This document shows positions 14,489 through 16,867 of a stretch of 16,867 nucleotides of DNA, piece after piece. Location of the stretch: assembly GCA_023457715.1 (NCBI GenBank), contig JAEWKR010000058.1:1-16867 (forward strand), given 5' to 3'. The DNA is from Verrucomicrobiota bacterium (GTDB lineage Bacteria > Verrucomicrobiota > Verrucomicrobiia > Opitutales > Opitutaceae). The notes below the pieces were generated by a model. That model made no database searches. It worked only from the letters and a program-made list of their open reading frames with translations, and was not told the origin of the DNA. Position 1 is the stretch's first letter; each line of letters starts with the position of its first letter. Made by a program: the position numbers and the translations under genes.

Positions 14489-15253
14489 GTGCAATCCACC
14501 CTCGACCTGAACTGCGACCTTGGAGAAGGCGCGCCCTGCGACGCCGAACTGATGCCCCTGATCTCGTCCGCGAACATCGCGTGCGGCGCCCACGCGGGCA
14601 GCCTGGAGACGATGATCGAAACGGTCGAGCTGGCCTTGCGGCACAACGTGGCCGTCGGCGCCCACCCCGGGTATTTCGATCTGGAAAACTTCGGCCGCCG
14701 CGAGCGTGACATTGCCCCGGGCGAGGCGGCGCGGCTGGTGCTCCTCCAACTGGAACAGCTGCACGAAGTCGCCGGCGCGAAACTGCGGCATGTGAAGCTG
14801 CACGGCGCCCTCTACACGCAGGTGTCATGTGACCGTTACCTGGCGGAAGCGGTGATCTCGGACCTGGTGCGCCTCTGGCCGGACGTGACGTTGTACGCCC
14901 TCGCCAACAGCGAACTCTCACGGGCGGCGCAGGACCGCGGCATGCGGGTGGTCGAGGAAGCCTTCGCCGATCGGACGTATCGCCGCGATGGATCCCTGAC
15001 CCCGCGCACCCAGCCGAACGCGGTCATCACCGACCCGGAGCAGGCGGTGGCTCAGGTGCTGCGCCTGGTCCGGGAGGGCCGGGTCCAAACGGTGGACGGA
15101 GGCGTGATTGAAGTTCGGGCCGGGACCCTCTGCCTCCACAGCGACACGCCGGACGCCGTCACTTTCGCGCGCCTCCTGCGGAGTGAACTCGAGCGCGCCG
15201 GCGTGACCATCCGGGCGCCCCGGCTGCGCCGGGATTTGAGATTTGAAATTTGA
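14489..15253 (+). CDS. pxpA: 5-oxoprolinase subunit A (LamB/YcsF family)
   Basis: A 254-residue LamB/YcsF-family protein, the third subunit of the PxpABC 5-oxoprolinase. Conserved motifs are LDLNCDLGEG (5-14), SSANIACGAHAG (27-38), VGAHPGYFDLENFGRRE (about 53-69), VKLHGALY (about 102-109), EAFADRTY and CLHSDTP. The start is GTG at 14489, one base after the TGA that closes the frame-corrected pxpC. No strong ribosome-binding sequence is seen, so coupling to pxpC translation is likely, and the pxpC frameshift could therefore lower PxpA output. The last ten or so residues (RLRRDLRFEI) and the stop codon are encoded by an intergenic-type repeat, so the natural C-terminus has been replaced or extended. 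Confidence 0.93.
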   Translation: MQSTLDLNCDLGEGAPCDAELMPLISSANIACGAHAGSLETMIETVELALRHNVAVGAHPGYFDLENFGRRERDIAPGEAARLVLLQLEQLHEVAGAKLRHVKLHGALYTQVSCDRYLAEAVISDLVRLWPDVTLYALANSELSRAAQDRGMRVVEEAFADRTYRRDGSLTPRTQPNAVITDPEQAVAQVLRLVREGRVQTVDGGVIEVRAGTLCLHSDTPDAVTFARLLRSELERAGVTIRAPRLRRDLRFEI

Positions 15254-15333
15254 GATTTGAGATGCCGCAGCTCTGGCCCCCCGGCTGCGCCGGGATTTGA
15301 GATTTGAAATTTGAGATTTGAAATTTGAGATGC
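15218..15333. repeat. Two copies of hairpin plus TTTGAGA array, overlapping the pxpA 3' end
   Basis: Each copy is the perfect hairpin CCCGGC-TGC-GCCGGG (15219-15233 and 15280-15294) followed directly by ATTTGAG and ATTTGAA heptamers. The first copy lies inside pxpA and contains its TGA (15251-15253). The second is separated from it by GATGCCGCAGCTCTGGCC. The heptamer here is TTTGAGA rather than the TTTCAGA used elsewhere. Confidence 0.8.
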
Positions 15334-15358
15334 GGCAAACATGCCGCACCTCCTCCGA

Positions 15359-15420
15359 TTTCAGCCCTTCAGCCCTTCAGCCTTTCAGCCTTTCAGCCTT
15401 TCATCTCCGGCCTCCGGCCT
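15359..15420. repeat. TTCAGCCY octamer array between convergent genes
   Basis: TTCAGCCC appears twice, then TTCAGCCT three times, ending TTCATC. A short CCGGCCT direct repeat follows (CTCCGGCCTCCGGCCTT). The array lies between the pxpA end and the stop of the CHRD gene (15425). Neither side has a clear uridine-tailed terminator. Confidence 0.75.
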
Positions 15421-15424
15421 TGTC

Positions 15425-16675
15425 CTACCGCACCGGCTCGTACCCGCGGAGGTCGGTGATCTCCACGAGGGCCACGCCGGTTGCACCGCCCGTGCCGGAC
15501 ACAATCGCCGAGTAGGTGCCGGGCGGCAGCACGAGGATCAGGCCCGCTTCCTTGGCGCCCGTTGGCAGGCCCGGGATGGTGGCGAGTTCGCTACCGGCGG
15601 CCGGCGCGGTAAAATCGTCATTCCACGCGATCCGGCGGCCCGCGGAGTCGTAGACCGAGACCGTCGGATCGCTCAGGGCCTGCGCGACGCCGAAAGGGGT
15701 CAGCGAAGGTCCCTTGCCCGTGACCGCCACGCGAACCGGTTCCGGGCCCGTGACATGAAAACCCTGGATCAGGACCTGTTCACCCGTGCCGACGAAACCG
15801 CGCGATGACAGGTTCACGAACCGCGAACTCGGCATCTCTTCCGACGGCCAGACCTGGCCGCGAATCTCACCCGGGAGGTAGACGTTGCTGTGGAAATTCA
15901 GGTAGGTGCCGCCGGTCAGAAGCTTCACGGGGTCACCCTCGAAGGTCTTTTCGAACGTGCCGGTATAGAAGCCATCACCGTGACTCGTATAATTGGCCGC
16001 TCCGCCAATGCCGGTGACAACCCCGCCCGCGGTCCCAGCGGGCGCGGCATGGAAGTGGGAGTCGCGAAGGGTATTGTTGAAATTGTAGAGATTGACCCGG
16101 ACGGTGACCTTGTTGGTGCCGGGATCATACGTCACGATGGCTGCGCCCTTGGCGTTCGAGTTGATCGTCGAACCCGCGGCCATGCCGGCGAGTTCCTGCG
16201 CCACGTCGATGTTCGCGAAGAGTCGCTTCGGCTGTGCGATGAGCTGACCGCGCACCTCGCCCGAGGGCACCTGCGGGGTGTGCAGGTTGTAGTACGCACC
16301 GCCCTGCAGCAGCTTCGTCTTGTCGCCGCCGTACGTCAGGTTGTGGAAGGTGGCCGTGACGGTTTCGCCATTGCGCGTGTAGACCGCCTCCGCCCCCAGC
16401 CCCGAGACGACACCTCCGTTGACGCCGACCGCGCCTTCGTGGATGTGCGAGTTGGAGATGGTGTTCGCCAGATTGCGCACGGTGACGACGAGGTCGTACG
16501 TGTTGGTCGCGACATCATACAACATGATGGCCGAACCGGTGGCCGGAGAGGTCGTGGCGGGATTTTCCTGGGCGCCGTTGATGGTGGCACGCAGTTCGAC
16601 GACTTGCGCATGCAGGGTGCCGGCCAGGGCCAGCGTGCCGAGCACGAGGAGAGTGCGGACAGATTGGAACTTCAT
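15425..16675 (-). CDS. Secreted protein with two CHRD domains and a C-terminal beta-rich domain
   Basis: A 416-residue exported protein. Residues 1-23 (MKFQSVRTLLVLGTLALAG, then TLHA) form a signal peptide with likely cleavage before Gln24. Two CHRD domains follow, at about 24-147 and 150-277. Each has the family pattern: an N-terminal strand (LRATINGAQENPATTS in the first), a His motif (HIH 77-79 and HFH 207-209), and an NLHTPQVPSGEVRGQL or NFHSNVYLPGEIRGQV ending. The function of CHRD in bacteria is not established. Residues about 284-416 (RFVNLSSRGFVGTGEQVLI onward) resemble a C-terminal domain I associate with extracellular verrucomicrobial proteins. The ATG at 16675 is chosen for the signal peptide; the frame stays open to the window edge, but that part translates repeat DNA. 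No Shine-Dalgarno sequence is visible. It converges on pxpA. Confidence 0.88.
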   Translation of the reverse strand: MKFQSVRTLLVLGTLALAGTLHAQVVELRATINGAQENPATTSPATGSAIMLYDVATNTYDLVVTVRNLANTISNSHIHEGAVGVNGGVVSGLGAEAVYTRNGETVTATFHNLTYGGDKTKLLQGGAYYNLHTPQVPSGEVRGQLIAQPKRLFANIDVAQELAGMAAGSTINSNAKGAAIVTYDPGTNKVTVRVNLYNFNNTLRDSHFHAAPAGTAGGVVTGIGGAANYTSHGDGFYTGTFEKTFEGDPVKLLTGGTYLNFHSNVYLPGEIRGQVWPSEEMPSSRFVNLSSRGFVGTGEQVLIQGFHVTGPEPVRVAVTGKGPSLTPFGVAQALSDPTVSVYDSAGRRIAWNDDFTAPAAGSELATIPGLPTGAKEAGLILVLPPGTYSAIVSGTGGATGVALVEITDLRGYEPVR

Positions 16676-16867
16676 GGGAACAGGGGTGCTACGTTGCAGC
16701 TCCACCGAATGCCGCCGCCCTCCCATGGCAGCTGTATTTGCGTAACAGGATGGATAGGAAGGGGGAATTTCAGATTTCAGATTGCAAATTTCAGATTCTC
16801 GGAAGGGGCAGCCTGGGTGCTCGTTCTGGGATCCCGCATCTCGCATCCCGCATCTCGCATCCCGCAT
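16676..16867. repeat. Leader of the CHRD gene with ATTTCAR array and ATCYCGC heptamers
   Basis: No gene is seen. An ATTTCAG/ATTGCAA array lies at 16766-16797, and five alternating ATCCCGC/ATCTCGC heptamers run from 16831 to the window edge. About 90 bases of non-repeat leader (16676-16760) precede the CHRD start on the minus strand; I could not identify a convincing promoter there. Confidence 0.8.

Noticed and set aside
16676..16867. N-terminal extension of the CHRD protein to the window edge
   Set aside because: The extension translates heptamer repeats and an AT-rich array, while the downstream Met begins a textbook signal peptide.

Overview
The window is about 16.9 kb of GC-rich bacterial DNA carrying ten protein-coding loci, one of them broken by a frameshift. 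The intergenic gaps are packed with short repeats. No rRNA, tRNA, CRISPR array, transposase or phage gene is visible. The best taxonomic guess, from family recognition and style only, is a Verrucomicrobiota bacterium near Opitutaceae. Reasons are the very large CcsBA fusion, a C-terminal domain on the CHRD protein that I associate with that phylum, mostly Shine-Dalgarno-poor start sites, and gaps full of ATTTCAR-type heptamers and GTAGCG-type palindromes.

Layout. 1-200: heptamer repeats. 201-3997 (+): a lipoprotein and a 1048-residue ResB-CcsA (CcsBA) haem exporter/cytochrome c synthase, coupled by an ATGA overlap. 4147-5702 (-): a membrane protein and a spermidine-synthase-like methyltransferase-fold protein, coupled by a GTGA overlap; together they look like a split form of the fused membrane/spermidine-synthase-like family. 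5750-6646 (+): an EamA/DMT transporter, divergent from that pair across a 47-bp hexamer-repeat spacer. 6880-8154 (+): Glu/Leu/Phe/Val-family glutamate dehydrogenase. 8155-9138: about 1 kb with no credible gene, made of three tandem copies of a roughly 290-bp mosaic of nested inverted repeats. 9156-11024 (+): an exported M3 zinc oligopeptidase. 11287-12882 (+): a PAS-PAS-PP2C (SpoIIE-type) phosphatase. 12895-15253 (+): pxpB, pxpC and pxpA, the ATP-dependent 5-oxoprolinase, with pxpC frameshifted. 15425-16675 (-): a secreted protein with two CHRD domains. 16676-16867: leader plus repeats.

How the genes fit together. The lipoprotein and CcsBA are probably one cytochrome c maturation unit. PxpABC converts 5-oxoproline to glutamate, which glutamate dehydrogenase can deaminate, but the two loci are about 4.7 kb apart and need not be co-regulated. 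The phosphatase gene ends 12 bp before pxpB and may be co-transcribed with it.

The most unusual content is the repeats. Small hairpins with varying stems, often with a TNC triloop, sit beside ATTTCAR heptamer arrays, frequently right after stop codons. REP-like palindromes bounded by GTAGCG and a CTC-type end recur across the window. One such palindrome lies in frame inside ccsBA, and another repeat supplies the C-terminus and stop codon of pxpA. This looks like an active or recently active small-repeat system rather than a gene-encoded pathway; no mobilising enzyme is present in the window.
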